This document shows, piece by piece, positions 12,501 to 21,680 of a stretch of 64,000 nucleotides of DNA. The stretch is from Phytopythium helicoides (lineage: Eukaryota > Oomycota > Peronosporomycetes > Pythiales > Pythiaceae), in assembly GCA_024867545.1 (NCBI GenBank), contig JANFNE010000032.1:124001-188000 (forward strand), read 5' to 3'. Made by a program: the position numbers and the translations under genes. The stretch's first letter is position 1; every line of letters begins with the position of its first letter. The notes under the pieces were generated by a model that was not told the DNA's origin, searched no databases, and saw nothing but the letters and a program-made list of their open reading frames with translations.

Positions 12501-15500
12501 CGCATGAGCTTCCCACAACTCTGCGCTACGAGGTAGCAGTGCGTGCCCTCCATTTTTCCACAAGTTACTCTTTCCCAGTACGCCACCGATTGCCTTCGAG
12601 ACGCTTTCGTGGATGCGGTCGACCATATCAACAACCACAACCCACTCACTTTGGAGCGGCTGAAGCTCTCCTGAACACTTCTTCAGGTCGCCATCCAGTC
12701 GAAGTAAAGCTTTTCGAACCCACTGCCAATGGATCAAGAAACGCATCCAATCTAACGAAGCTCCACGTAACTGGAGTGAGAGCTCAAACCGGTCACGCAT
12801 CATTGTCTTGACCGCATGCATGACCGAAGCAGATACAGCTCCATCTTGCAGTTTCATGAAAGCACGCATAAATCCATCGCATGCCTCCAAAAACGGGTAA
12901 ACAAGCACAATGATGTCGTTTTCTACGTCAGTTCGGTCGAAACGGTGAGTATGGATCCCGTACGACTGTTGAAGAACTGACAGAGAAGGCTCGTTCATTT
13001 CGGAGCGTTTCATCTTCTTGCGAGTTGTTACCATACTATCGACAGCATAATACTCTTCTGTCTCAAGAAATCGCAACCACTGGAGACTATCAAGAAGTTC
13101 AAGACGGTCTTGGCAGTTGATGATAGATGCCCACACTTGGTCAATCTCAGACGTCTTTGAAGTGTTCACAGCCCGTTCAGCCGCCACCTTGTCTTTTACT
13201 CGTGCGTATTCGGCAAAGTTTGCAAACAGGTACACAGGCAGCCGTGCAAAGCGACAACCAGGAATCAGAGCCTCCAGGTGTTGCAGATTGTGCCGCATTT
13301 CCGATGCAATGCTTTGGTACATGTCGCTCTTAATAATTGACTTCACAAACCGTTGTAGAATTGTCACTGTCAAGTGCATGGCTTCGCTTGTCTTCACACG
13401 CTCTAACAGCTTGTCCAGCGCAAGCATCAACCGGTCCTCCGGCATGTCGATAGTTGATCCAATGGCAAGCAAAGAATGCATCGCCCGATGCAAAGCGAAC
13501 GGCGCAAGTGTCACGGCAGTGGTGCCATCATCGTTCTTTTGGTCAGTCTTTAACGTAGTAATCAAGTGCGATCGAGCCTCATGCACCACTTCAATGAGCG
13601 AAAGTGACTTCGACTGGTCCACATGGAGCGACAACAGCTTATGCCACTCGTTGCCAATGAAAGAAGTAGATTCCTGAGCAGGCTCTCCCACGCTGTCAAG
13701 CAGAACATCAGCCCCAACTTCCTCCTGTGCAGGAGTCACGCAAAGGGTACCGACAAGGTATTCTACATACGCCATGTCACGAACCAATTCAACCTCTGAC
13801 GGACTCTGGCAAAGCTCAAACACCGATGATTGAGTGGATAGCACACGCTGCTTGAACGCGCTCTGCTGGGAGTGACGAATAGCCAACTGAAACATGTGGA
13901 GAGTTTCATCTTGTAGCTCAAGCTCAGCCAGCAAGTGAGCACCGTAAATGCGTTGGAAAGAGTCGCCAATGGCATTCAGTGCTGGGACTCCACGGCTAAT
14001 TTCAGCAGCGGCTAGTTGAGACCAATTTTCGAGATGACGCCGATTAATTCGTGCCGTAGTTGACAGCCCTGTTCGAAGCTTGCTGACAACTTTAGTGTGA
14101 ACTGCCTGAAACGCGAGGCTTAGCTCGCGCCCCGGTATTCCTGCGGCTGTTGACATTCGCACTGCGTCCATCTTCCGGGTATCGTCTCCAATCAGGGCAA
14201 TCTCGATACAACGATTGCGCATCGCACGAGAGACCTCACCATACTGCGAGTCCATCGCCAAGAAGAGACGGAAGTTGTGGTGCGGCTTCACGACACGCAG
14301 CTGACCGTTAATCACGCCGCATTCGTTAATCAGCAAATCTCCTCCGGTCTCCATTAACGAATTGAGACGGTCGAGAACAGACGAGCTGCAGAAGTTGACA
14401 TTGTCCAGCAGAATCCATTCGCCTTTCTCCATCGCATGAATCAAAGTCCCATCAACCCACTCGAAACGACTGGCAATGGAGTGCGATTTGCTGAGAGCCA
14501 CAACCGCGTCAATCTCACATTCAATATCGTCCACTCCCTGAACTGTCAAAACTCGCTTGATTGTGCGGAGAATGTCCTTCATCAAGTCAACGGCAACGGA
14601 GTCGACTTCGCTCTTCGACTGCTTCGAACCGCTTTCGCTTGCGTAGTTCTCCCGCTTTGTAAGTGCCCACCACGTCGTACTTAACTGCTTCGCGGTTTTT
14701 AGCGCCTTTTCAGTCTTCTTCATGCTCGAGGATGCTTGTGAACTGGCTCCGTCCAAGACCAGCTTTCTCATTGCGTCTTCGAACATTGGCTGCACTTTGC
14801 TCTTGACCTCTCTGAGTTTCCGCCCGACGTCAACCTGCTCAAAGCACCCTAACAACTCTGTCGCATCGGTCCCTGCGCTCATTCCAAGCTCGTGGAGCAC
14901 ATTGCCTGTCATCGCTGCAAGCAGACGAACAGATGAAGTCTTTCCGGATGCTGGAGGCCCAACGAGTAGAGCTGGCCATCCCATGTTTACACAGTGCGCA
15001 AGGGCTTCTAATGGGTCTAGAAGAAAGTCAAACACAGGCGGCACCACACTGTTCACAGTCAATGCCGCTCGACGCTGCACGAATGCGCATCCAACTTGAA
15101 CGTGGTCAGGGGACATCCTGAGTGTTGCTTGGGACAGATCAACAGGCTTTACTCCAAAAAACTCGACAAACCTCTGGGAGATAAACTCACGGTCTCGTAA
15201 CAAACGCATTCGCTTGACATAGATGAAGTTGACATAGTAGCTCAGTGCTTGTAGTTGTTCTGTTGTGCTAAACGATGCTGAGTGTCGATGCTGTTCCAGC
15301 AACTCACAGAAGCGGAAAACGTCTCGCAAATTGAACTCCCACGGAGCACCCAGTCGTCCATATCGGCATGCGACCATTGTGTCGTGGTGGACCGCATTAT
15401 TAAACGCGATCATGGTTTCCAGCAAGCTGTGCTGTTTAGTTGGCCCACGAGGAACGCCTTCAGCGGCATGTAGACTTGGATAGACGGAGGAAGCGATGTG

Positions 15501-18500
15501 AATCAAATCCTGATCGTGCAAGGCATCGACGAAGACACGGGTAAACCGGTTGAGAAATGACTTTGGTAATCCCTTTCGCCCGCCTCCTTGACGCAGAGGG
15601 TTCTGAGCCGCAAAGACCCGGAAAGTGGGTGGACATTCAAACTCGCGGTCAAGTTCGGGGATGTACACTGTTCCACGATGATCCAAGCACGAATTAAGAC
15701 CCTCCAGTACCGACTGAGACGCAAGGTTCAACTCGTCCAACAGCACCCAGTCTCCAGCCTTTAGTGCGCGAAGAAAAACGCCGTCGCACCACTCAAACAT
15801 CCCGCTCGACGCACCATTATCTGTCTCTGTCGCTGCTGGGAGGTCGGATCCAAAAAGGTCTGAAATATCTGTCTGCTCAGACAAATTGATTCGGACGAGT
15901 CGATGCCCAGACGCAGCCGCCAAAGCGCTAATCAAGCTGGTTTTGCCAACTCCTGGCGACCCCTCAAGAATTATCGGTCGACTCACCTGCATAGCACGAA
16001 GTACACGGTAAAGGTTTGCCATCGTTGTGGGGGCTTTGACGGAGAACGTCGACTTTTTCACAACTTCTGCAGGACCCTGACGAATTGCAAATGGGCCAAT
16101 TCCAAAGAGGTCTTCGCTACTACCTCCACTCAAGTCATGGATGCTACTGCTCTCAATCGCCTCGCTAGTTGGGTCCAGCGACTTAATAACTTCAGACTTT
16201 GCATCGACTTCGTCATCGGGGATAAGTGACAGCAAGTTCGCGTACGCGTCGGCACGAGCCTTCAAAGCAGTTTGCAGTGCTTTATCAGATCCAAGACCTA
16301 GACCATCCAATATTGCCAGAGCAGCGCCTTGGACAAACAAAGTCCACGGACCAATTGTCTTGCTCGTTGGTGGGTTCTTCGCAACCGAGGTTATAAAATT
16401 GATCCAGCTCAGAATATCGCGGAGCGTCACAATGCCGCATCCACCGACCCCACTGTTGGATTCATTAAAGGTCTTGACGAAGTTCAAAATGGGATCACAT
16501 AGGCGTGCAAGGTCCAGTGTCTGCGGATATTCTACCTTCATATCACGAGCAGAGTGCTTCACAAGGCGGTCCTGAATAATTGTTGCAATGTCCCCCAAGT
16601 CCGAGATTGCAGGTACCCAGATCTCCGTGAATCGATTGCGCAACGCGGGCGAAAGTTCGCGCTTACCAAAGTCACCGCCAGGGTTCATCGTCGCCATGAC
16701 ACGCCATTTTGGGTGGGCAACAATCTCTTCTACACTGTCGCCTCCCTTTTCGGCCAACAGGAGTGTTCGCGATGGTTCAAGGACACTATTCAAGCGTTCA
16801 AGCACTGCATCTTCTGCCAGGTTCACCTCGTCAATCAGAATCAAGTCGCCTTTCTTCATTGAATCGACAAGAGGTCCGTCCGCCCACTCGAAAATCGACT
16901 GCAATCGGCGTCTCAGGTCATCGATTGTCGACACAAATTGATCAAGGGAGCCGTCTTCGCGATCATTCGAATCCGTATCTGACCTCTTTTTCCTCTTGGC
17001 ACCGTCATAAATATCGAGCAGACCACTCAAGGACTGGGCATCATCAACAGCAACATCCAATACACTCAAATATTTCACAAGAACTTCTCGAAGCTCGCGC
17101 TCAATCTTCTCTTTTCCTCGCACAGGTCGCAGGCAACCGAGGAAATCCGACGTCTCAGTATGTTGGTGACAGTTGATTATGTGTAGAGGCTGGTTAAACA
17201 GAAGCGAATAGAGCTGACAAACGGTCGTCTTGCCGCAACCTGTCTCTCCAACCAGAAGCACGGGTTCCTCATGCTGCAAGCACCGACCGACAAGTGCGAA
17301 GAGACGACGAAGCGACTTGGTAACACTGATCTTGTCCAGCCCTGCGGCGTTGCCTTCGATCTTGTCACCTCCAGCTTCCCCCAGAGCCTCTTCAATAAGT
17401 TCTTGAACGCGCTCAAATTGCTCGTTCGTACCCCACGCAGTCACGACTTCAGTCTCCCCATGTTCATTAATGACGTTCGACTGACGCGCCTTTCCTGAAT
17501 AATACATCGCTTCGAGGTCGATGGTGACATTGCACTTCTCCTCGATAACTTGTTTAACCAGCATTTTCTCCTCGTCTTTTCTCAAACGCTCTGCCAACAG
17601 ACAGTAGCCTTCTTCTGCAAGCGCCTGCTTCGACATTGGTCGCCGCTCGGCCCAACGCAACAAATCACGAGTAGTAATAAAGCCGGCTTTTCCGGCAAAA
17701 ATTGAAGACTGTTGTCGAACAAGCTGGAGTTGCCGCATAATATCGATCAAAATAGAGCAGTATGAAGGCGGCAAGGAACTGCGCTCTTGCAAGATGGTCT
17801 GCAGCTCCTTTGTCGCCACCTCGTCAACCTGGATTTCCAAAAATCGGTTGCGGAACGCACGTGACAGCACCTTTCGGCCTCCGTACAGACCAGGTGGATT
17901 TTGAGTCGCGAACAGCATAAACTTCGGATGAGGTTTTACAGTTTCTTGCGTCTCAGGAAGAAATAGTTCTCGGTTGTCATCCAGCAGTCGATTGAGAGCT
18001 TCCAAGACCTCTGACGGGGCCAGATTGAGCTCATCCAAGATGATCCACCACCCATTGCGCACAGCCTCAACAAGCACGCCTTCCTTGAACGATAACTTGC
18101 CATCCGAATCCGAAACATAGCTACCAAGGTATTCCTGAATGTCTGTATGTTCGTGGTTGTTGATACGAACGCACTTTTGGCCAATGCGTGCTGCCATGTA
18201 TGAGACCAATGACGTTTTACCGGCCGACGTTGGACCCTGTAGCAGAACCGGGTATCGCCCAATGAGCGCAGCTCTCGAAACGTGTCGGAGGTTTTCCTCG
18301 ACAGACTTGGTCAAAACAAATTTTCGCCGAGAAGTAACCGGGTCCGGTATAGAGTCATCTCGAGGCTCCATGAAATCGCCTCTGGTCACCCAGTATGAGC
18401 TCACAAGCACGAACTCGTCGGCTGCACGATTGCGACCGGGTCGCGGGGGTGCGCGGGTTAGCTCCTTCGCCTTCATTGATTTCGCAAATGTGTTCTTAAT

Positions 18501-21500
18501 CAAGCGCTCCATGTATTGTCGAGAGTCAATCTCGAGTTGCGTGCAGAAGCTGGATCCAAAGCCCTCGTAAAGAGCACGTGGCAAGCCGTAGCCTCGCTGA
18601 ATCAGGATGCGGGTTATCAAAAGAGCACGAGTCAAAGTACGAAGAGAGTAGCGGGGCTTGTGGCGCGCTCCATCACTAAGACGCTCCTCTGCAAGCTTTC
18701 GGGCTTCTAGATAGAACTTGACCGTCTCCGTGACGGGGGCACCGTTGATCTCCTTGAATTGATGCTGCACCACCATCTGCAGATCCGTAGGAGACACGCA
18801 TTCGTCGACATAAATCTCAGTGAAGCGATTTCGAAGCGAAGGTGGCAAGTCTTTTTTACCAACATCTGTCGAAGGGTTCATGGCACCAAAGATGCGAAAG
18901 TTGGGGTGCGGACGAATGATCTCGACATCGCCCCGCTCTGTCAGCGAGAACGCGCTAGTTTCGTGTTCCAGCAACGTGCTGATGCGCTCTAGCGTATCCG
19001 ATGATGCCAGATTGATTTCATCGAGGAGGACCCAATGACCTTCTCGCAACGCCTTTACCAGTACACCCTCGACAAACGAGAACGCAAAATGCGACTCTGC
19101 CTGTTCCTTTTGGCGCTCAAACCGATCAAGCTCCGACTCAAACGTGTCCCATCGCTTCGATACTACACTTGGAGTTCCTCCGGCCACAGACGACTTCGAC
19201 GCATTGCTCTCTTCGTCACGGGAGCTGTTTCCAGCAAACTTGGCCGACGCCATTTGGACGGCTTTGCGCATTCCTTTGACCATCTTCTTCCACTCTTTTC
19301 TCTCAAATGCGACGCGGATGATATTTAAGAAGGCTGCGTTGCTCTTTTGGGAGAACGTCACGGTAAATAATTCAACGAACCCCATGTACACCGGCCGAGC
19401 AAGCAAATGAATCTCGACGGGCTTGAAACCTCCGACCAAATCCGAGCTGTCGCTTTGAATGTTAAGATTCTGCACGACGAGTTGCTGGCCCATCGACCGA
19501 GCAAGATGCTGAATAATTGTTGTCTTACCACAGCCAGTTTCGCCGATCAGTAGTGCTGGCTCTCGCGTGTATGCAATCGCTGCAAGTCGCTCCAGCAAAC
19601 GCAAAACATGGCCCGTCATGACAACCGAGGAGCTTGCAACGTAATCATCTGCTTGCTCGTGTGTAGGCAGAGTTGGGAGGTGAACACGGCCAATCTCGAT
19701 CTCGTGGGCACTAAAAGAGACATGTGGTTTGTACTGCTCCAAACAGAAGCGAATCTTTTCAGGCTGCACATCCCAAATCGTACCGATTGCAACAGCAGCG
19801 TGGAGACGAGTTTCAGCATCGCGAATTCCAGCACAAAAAATATCAAATGCCTCCATCAAAATGCGCAACCGCTCGTCTTCTGTAATGTAGTCGTTTGACC
19901 CATCTTGTGCACGCGAGCTCGAGTAGCAGAATGCACAAATTCGCTTGCCCCATTTAAGAAGGTCCCGAAGACAAAAGTCGCGACCGTAGTTCCGCCGAGC
20001 CTCTTTCCAAACATGCGCCATACTTGCCACCGGCGCATCTTCAACAGCTTCTTTGCCGCAAACAACGTTATAAGAGGTCATAATTTTGTCCACGACTGGA
20101 GTGGGGATTCGATCAAACCGCGCCTGAACCACCTGCTGTATCTCAGAGTCCTCCATTGGGTGCAGGTCGATCGCCGTCCAAATAGACTCCTGAAACCCCT
20201 TGGGCATACTGTGGCGATGGCTGGTTGTCCCGAATATCTGGAAGTTTGAGTGCGCAACGAGCCTTTCTCCACGGCCGGGGAGCACCATCTCTCGCGTCTC
20301 CAGCAGAGGCATCAATGCAGCCAGAACCTCAAACGGAGCTCGGTCAATATCTTCAATAACCACCCAGCGCCCAGACAGGATTGCAGTTGTAAGAGCACCA
20401 GGTTGCCAGGTAAACTCACCTGGTACTTCAGTGCATACGTAAGACCCCAGCAAAGTCTTGCTGTCAATTTGGTCGTCGAGGTGCAGCTCCACAAGATCAG
20501 AATTTCCTGAGAGCCGCGCAAGTTCGCGAATTACGGCTGTCTTACCGGATCCTCCAGGACCAGATACGAGCACAGGGCGCTTCAACCCAAGAGCAATCGC
20601 AATAGCTTGCAGATTCTGTGCGGTTGACGCAGTTGGAACGAGAGCGTCGCGCTCTGCCGACGCATCCTCTGCGTTGGAAGATTGCTGCGCACGTGAGCTC
20701 GCAGGTATAATGACGCCAAAGATATTTTTGAGAGAAGCGTGGAGCGGCACGGACACGCTTTGAGCCTGCGCATCACCGTCATCATATTCGTCGGCTTCAA
20801 CTTGGCAAACGCTCACCTCAATGCGCTGCTCTTCCATGTTGACGTCGTAAAGATGCTGCTCTACTTCAAGCTGGCGAGCGGTCCCGTCCTTGACAGCATC
20901 GCTCTCGCTAGCGCCGAGATGCTGTAGGAACGCCACGCGCTGCTCTGCCCCAAGTCTCAGCACAATGGCTGTGGCCCTAGCAGCATGCCACCGCACGCGC
21001 ACATCGTCGTGGAAACACAGCGGGAAGAACGCGGACCAATTCCACTGCTGCGGGAGGTCGTGTGGGTAGAGGCGCAGCAGTCGATGTGCCGTGGCAGCAA
21101 TGCGGCGCACGCGTTCCAGCGCCTGAGGCCTCCGCGCGTCCTGCACGCCCGCAAACTCAAAGAAGCACGGCGCGGCGTCCAGATACGGCCGTGCGATGCT
21201 CCACAGCGTGGGCACGAGCGCAAGCAGCGAGGCGAGCGCGGTCGCGATGGTCTCGTGTCGCTTGAAGAGGTCGTTAATCTCGACCACGCCGCCGTCCGCC
21301 GCGCGCTCAAACAGCGGCGTCGCGGGGTCCAGCAGCCGCGCGGTCAGCTCGGCCATGAACGGCCGCAGGTGGCGCACCACGTCGGCCGCCAGCTCCTCGT
21401 GCGCCAAGCAGGCCGCCAGCGCCTGCAGCTGCGTCCGCAGCCTGTCGTCCGCGCTCTCTCCGCCGCCGCTCGGCGCCCCCTGAGCCCCAGAAAACGCGAC

Positions 21501-21680
21501 TTGCACCGCCGGATGCGCCAGGACGCGCTCGTTCGAGCGCAGCAGCGCGCGCGCCGCCGCCTGCAGCTGCCAGGCGCTGCCGCTCGCGAACGCCGGCACC
21601 TCCATGTCGGTCGGTTTCCAATTCCGCCAATGCACCTTCTCCGAAGGGCAACCTCGAGGACCAACACTCCCGGTTTCCAT
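3558..21680 (-). CDS. MDN1: Midasin, giant AAA ATPase of 60S ribosome assembly
   Basis: A single uninterrupted 6040-codon reading frame. Six AAA modules in tandem are marked by their Walker A loops: GPGGSGKT (residue about 373), GETGCGKT (713), GPTSAGKT (1152), GETGCGKT (1480), GSPGVGKT (1909) and GPPASGKT (2243). A long helical linker follows. The Asp/Glu-rich region is at about 5090-5700. The C-terminal VWA domain has an intact MIDAS motif, DDSES, near residue 5833. This is the complete architecture of Rea1/Mdn1, the dynein-like remodeller that strips assembly factors such as Ytm1 and Rsa4 from pre-60S particles in nucleolus and nucleoplasm. At 6040 residues it is longer than the yeast (about 4900) and human (about 5600) proteins. 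A second in-frame Met at 21605 (followed by EVPAF) may be the true start. It is divergent from PWP1, another ribosome-biogenesis gene. Confidence 0.97.
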   Translation of the reverse strand: METGSVGPRGCPSEKVHWRNWKPTDMEVPAFASGSAWQLQAAARALLRSNERVLAHPAVQVAFSGAQGAPSGGGESADDRLRTQLQALAACLAHEELAADVVRHLRPFMAELTARLLDPATPLFERAADGGVVEINDLFKRHETIATALASLLALVPTLWSIARPYLDAAPCFFEFAGVQDARRPQALERVRRIAATAHRLLRLYPHDLPQQWNWSAFFPLCFHDDVRVRWHAARATAIVLRLGAEQRVAFLQHLGASESDAVKDGTARQLEVEQHLYDVNMEEQRIEVSVCQVEADEYDDGDAQAQSVSVPLHASLKNIFGVIIPASSRAQQSSNAEDASAERDALVPTASTAQNLQAIAIALGLKRPVLVSGPGGSGKTAVIRELARLSGNSDLVELHLDDQIDSKTLLGSYVCTEVPGEFTWQPGALTTAILSGRWVVIEDIDRAPFEVLAALMPLLETREMVLPGRGERLVAHSNFQIFGTTSHRHSMPKGFQESIWTAIDLHPMEDSEIQQVVQARFDRIPTPVVDKIMTSYNVVCGKEAVEDAPVASMAHVWKEARRNYGRDFCLRDLLKWGKRICAFCYSSSRAQDGSNDYITEDERLRILMEAFDIFCAGIRDAETRLHAAVAIGTIWDVQPEKIRFCLEQYKPHVSFSAHEIEIGRVHLPTLPTHEQADDYVASSSVVMTGHVLRLLERLAAIAYTREPALLIGETGCGKTTIIQHLARSMGQQLVVQNLNIQSDSSDLVGGFKPVEIHLLARPVYMGFVELFTVTFSQKSNAAFLNIIRVAFERKEWKKMVKGMRKAVQMASAKFAGNSSRDEESNASKSSVAGGTPSVVSKRWDTFESELDRFERQKEQAESHFAFSFVEGVLVKALREGHWVLLDEINLASSDTLERISTLLEHETSAFSLTERGDVEIIRPHPNFRIFGAMNPSTDVGKKDLPPSLRNRFTEIYVDECVSPTDLQMVVQHQFKEINGAPVTETVKFYLEARKLAEERLSDGARHKPRYSLRTLTRALLITRILIQRGYGLPRALYEGFGSSFCTQLEIDSRQYMERLIKNTFAKSMKAKELTRAPPRPGRNRAADEFVLVSSYWVTRGDFMEPRDDSIPDPVTSRRKFVLTKSVEENLRHVSRAALIGRYPVLLQGPTSAGKTSLVSYMAARIGQKCVRINNHEHTDIQEYLGSYVSDSDGKLSFKEGVLVEAVRNGWWIILDELNLAPSEVLEALNRLLDDNRELFLPETQETVKPHPKFMLFATQNPPGLYGGRKVLSRAFRNRFLEIQVDEVATKELQTILQERSSLPPSYCSILIDIMRQLQLVRQQSSIFAGKAGFITTRDLLRWAERRPMSKQALAEEGYCLLAERLRKDEEKMLVKQVIEEKCNVTIDLEAMYYSGKARQSNVINEHGETEVVTAWGTNEQFERVQELIEEALGEAGGDKIEGNAAGLDKISVTKSLRRLFALVGRCLQHEEPVLLVGETGCGKTTVCQLYSLLFNQPLHIINCHQHTETSDFLGCLRPVRGKEKIERELREVLVKYLSVLDVAVDDAQSLSGLLDIYDGAKRKKRSDTDSNDREDGSLDQFVSTIDDLRRRLQSIFEWADGPLVDSMKKGDLILIDEVNLAEDAVLERLNSVLEPSRTLLLAEKGGDSVEEIVAHPKWRVMATMNPGGDFGKRELSPALRNRFTEIWVPAISDLGDIATIIQDRLVKHSARDMKVEYPQTLDLARLCDPILNFVKTFNESNSGVGGCGIVTLRDILSWINFITSVAKNPPTSKTIGPWTLFVQGAALAILDGLGLGSDKALQTALKARADAYANLLSLIPDDEVDAKSEVIKSLDPTSEAIESSSIHDLSGGSSEDLFGIGPFAIRQGPAEVVKKSTFSVKAPTTMANLYRVLRAMQVSRPIILEGSPGVGKTSLISALAAASGHRLVRINLSEQTDISDLFGSDLPAATETDNGASSGMFEWCDGVFLRALKAGDWVLLDELNLASQSVLEGLNSCLDHRGTVYIPELDREFECPPTFRVFAAQNPLRQGGGRKGLPKSFLNRFTRVFVDALHDQDLIHIASSVYPSLHAAEGVPRGPTKQHSLLETMIAFNNAVHHDTMVACRYGRLGAPWEFNLRDVFRFCELLEQHRHSASFSTTEQLQALSYYVNFIYVKRMRLLRDREFISQRFVEFFGVKPVDLSQATLRMSPDHVQVGCAFVQRRAALTVNSVVPPVFDFLLDPLEALAHCVNMGWPALLVGPPASGKTSSVRLLAAMTGNVLHELGMSAGTDATELLGCFEQVDVGRKLREVKSKVQPMFEDAMRKLVLDGASSQASSSMKKTEKALKTAKQLSTTWWALTKRENYASESGSKQSKSEVDSVAVDLMKDILRTIKRVLTVQGVDDIECEIDAVVALSKSHSIASRFEWVDGTLIHAMEKGEWILLDNVNFCSSSVLDRLNSLMETGGDLLINECGVINGQLRVVKPHHNFRLFLAMDSQYGEVSRAMRNRCIEIALIGDDTRKMDAVRMSTAAGIPGRELSLAFQAVHTKVVSKLRTGLSTTARINRRHLENWSQLAAAEISRGVPALNAIGDSFQRIYGAHLLAELELQDETLHMFQLAIRHSQQSAFKQRVLSTQSSVFELCQSPSEVELVRDMAYVEYLVGTLCVTPAQEEVGADVLLDSVGEPAQESTSFIGNEWHKLLSLHVDQSKSLSLIEVVHEARSHLITTLKTDQKNDDGTTAVTLAPFALHRAMHSLLAIGSTIDMPEDRLMLALDKLLERVKTSEAMHLTVTILQRFVKSIIKSDMYQSIASEMRHNLQHLEALIPGCRFARLPVYLFANFAEYARVKDKVAAERAVNTSKTSEIDQVWASIINCQDRLELLDSLQWLRFLETEEYYAVDSMVTTRKKMKRSEMNEPSLSVLQQSYGIHTHRFDRTDVENDIIVLVYPFLEACDGFMRAFMKLQDGAVSASVMHAVKTMMRDRFELSLQLRGASLDWMRFLIHWQWVRKALLRLDGDLKKCSGELQPLQSEWVVVVDMVDRIHESVSKAIGGVLGKSNLWKNGGHALLPRSAELWEAHALLERLSATYMQVGRGLTPSSSSVMNNAQVDVLALLFGGVASMEAAMKSGKLDISSLFFVSKDARKEVLHALCAFSYLTQEQKKSKGHSTETRNPKTIAEDLYKLPGVLLAKLKEERQETTDIIAKQTLYLSEIEDNGQSFVEFLSDEDSRIGKDAPILLFDMKESAQLVEQLVDFQLSPMVEHALARQEVATIGQMIRLVNMFDLRRTVLSTDQFAREISNLLVHLQSLVTGFLRVPLRDPSSFFAYQDLAWRGHKFTDNSNASDEMTAEIEEFVLLVKTHLNSVLFGFHRFLRANTFNQIDRIATEIFDTQRKLRKKSNQRPKSVSHDEEDHEFVAIGYPRLFQAVESAMVLKCISEVDLEDSTCATVETQVRTVRLKKLKEYLAASVHDGATNVQTSTEAYVRELFVATLVPFASSFPEEVWANIAAVLLEFEDNMATNESKQHLLTLLKVTSDPVFADTIDEFVAPIVAILTRENKSTRVGGYHTLGEALLLVGLWRFVLLLPQSPVDPVTKPLVKKEILYNRLAVLTMEDAVDVALKRVAPPAMRSPQWTEGRKLEVVETCEQIANVAANAIERFHLSAGVSTAESIQPVAMSVFGDLFRDLRRFQSTIMSSSKMLAFLSVIRSKSRSVPKTRDILRELNLFEQASDSFAQQLTTKYADAFRDVIEPVVAAIYAVKEGIALITWSLIREIQEQSVSETHKRELALALVQFPSSPVPVKELSHEGAIASWRGIQLMLSTIGSSAASIVFGGSRFKRKSEIALLNVALARLELYFRSELSDASTAVVIGATSSIENAFVCAKALFDLFLEKWQEQKEKEEQRRKAEEELFKYKLRNTEFETEEQIEEQEYREQFPDYHSSDFSAFLGPEQTPQNQAAGNSLSVGDVMITDKMLQQLCLAHSKLFAATANSTVRVTRSEIVQAFAKAFTLGASMHKSINTLASPSIERASVSSGHLAASLVQKAIGYHSSAEVPSIQSLSSEYVGDIDFHRDPFVKEVVLVNEPLQRLLVKLQSLLSLWPDHAILQQLVLIADRIRNFEISSPLARTLTGVELLLRKAQEWEAYSARSYSIATELGALSALVTRWRKLELYSWPYLLRVKEKQHQAMAQRSWLSLYSLLTGEFEHDLGSKRRNVLGGNRSLLLQGRASELPTDLQWLQLNDMSKWLFTTNASVDSNDQEAMTRRQEWIKQLFTTLDEYLRSCPLGQYETRLLILYSFCAQFFMEFWNAPQDSPSCSQSRYVLATMLFHLYRYYAQHLGFLGRQWSGLKEPIQRKLLEFVKIARWDEQTYYSLAESAEKSHRKLMKFVRDYDTVLTASMQTVIDSSTDSSISKEGGFAGIHATLSELSGLNDAVIAVYEPKKEDEECSEVLEDEEGDTKREKTSKAKEEDIENGTKLSILLVRSVSVKTESVADDIQHLKSQYVSKLPSLAKRIAKFTRTRIISPEQVELRQEPRQVCEDICESIFYRMDMLQKAKNMPKGSKKKALIDLLAEMKDQGLSYHRMHLPAELQDMERLFELDVPDVENCIQLDSLEELVPGAQMMPSLNKKRKNRKSKSKQQPNSHDQERSKDSLLWLWERADGYYYRFLGQLGALRFSALSSFSHDLSTSEVDRMSGYAENMLLTMLQQRQVLHAVSLHHEQLVGALNSFERLKKFRKSYTSSNVKLNSVRKWQSHQLTAVAALRGPLREMEALVTSVLESFDSDQESVASRSRIQNHLRAIFDHFESASTVLTSSTVGLRRSLGAPGISPRLAQSVGGQSNAGDASLLAFAQHSQRVYGVSPIVASSAPANLSSLMPLVEIDVLTTNSAHFGEIHALLSSIIAEFAAHGRPSSGLEGIAATCSEIAVSDATMSSACHQSTDEASMVFDEEDVASTLTSFVENFDKLVEIVLVAIQDLTKVSSREAVDSMEDTHRSLREQLSELNASVKQMRLNQVTTQFVSVLDVLARQYSQLVNSGSSHWHRVFEQSMTMLEMFEISLHDVRDISRQLLVDYLVAHKSVAKLDFVLIRIFRNLFQHGFCRTEDKEQDGESGGDGKMQFTDDVDGTGMGEGEGKKDVSNEIEDEEQLLGLKGEEQQQQEKNDEKPDDSGLEMQNDFDGTMQDVPDDEKDEKDEKDDDDEEELDREMGEFNQDDENVVDEKMWGEDSDDDEDKIDKDKEKFEEDSKVENSEPIEDEIRGKDGDEDEDKKKEDSKKEDDKKPSAQPEPAKDDAGGDADDGSGDDADDADDDEKQDDVNDDFEDKYEENHEIDPQNREEGQEEESAADDENGELPDDMQLDNDDKPDVDDKDGDEGMNDEPDADDPVDGAEEVDGEHEKDEDMADDEENEEEPADTAVPMGGGGLEDEPEAADEDQEDEDADPSKDESADDDNHTSSSAVAGTQSKDGKDELEPDDAVKEEDESMDGGDDNTYDQDESTSNRAHQQSNDNGDDSQDWRRQSEVAPSSGENTTPPQEKRRERSEPNPYRNPVSAQEHWRKRVEMVESSDDSELKDPKEKNETSEMAAAEYVDDEDENMEDVEHALAPADDNQVMNQPSNEEEKDEGDNDDEDASGATAMEVDDDAEKDAAPSEGEQNKQTNDQEREDRVKREHKANQPHPDDEDQSVEPSNEVKDEVMADEEASKHGFNDDEEESELPSRIRDLELTSKPMEAQDAELEEAEAQDAHLLTPDEVAGLRDELDTFIAQWSQNGDAAQRGAELWSKYTALTAPASQRLCEQLRLVLEPMLRAKLEGDFRTGKRINMRKVIPYIASQFRKDKIWMRRTRPSKRQYQIMVAIDDSESMADNHAGRLALEAMATLCRGMTQLEVGELAVAKFGERLELLHAFDAPFTDDAGGRVISQFGFQQKKTHMVQTLDALLQVLETAKLSSSGNSTVEFTQIVFLISDGRFDSDGRVRIRKLIETALERQQLIVLLVVDQAAAKGDGTSILETKSVSFVGGKVEMTPYLENYPFPYYVLLPASAMLPEILADSLRQWFEMLQMKS

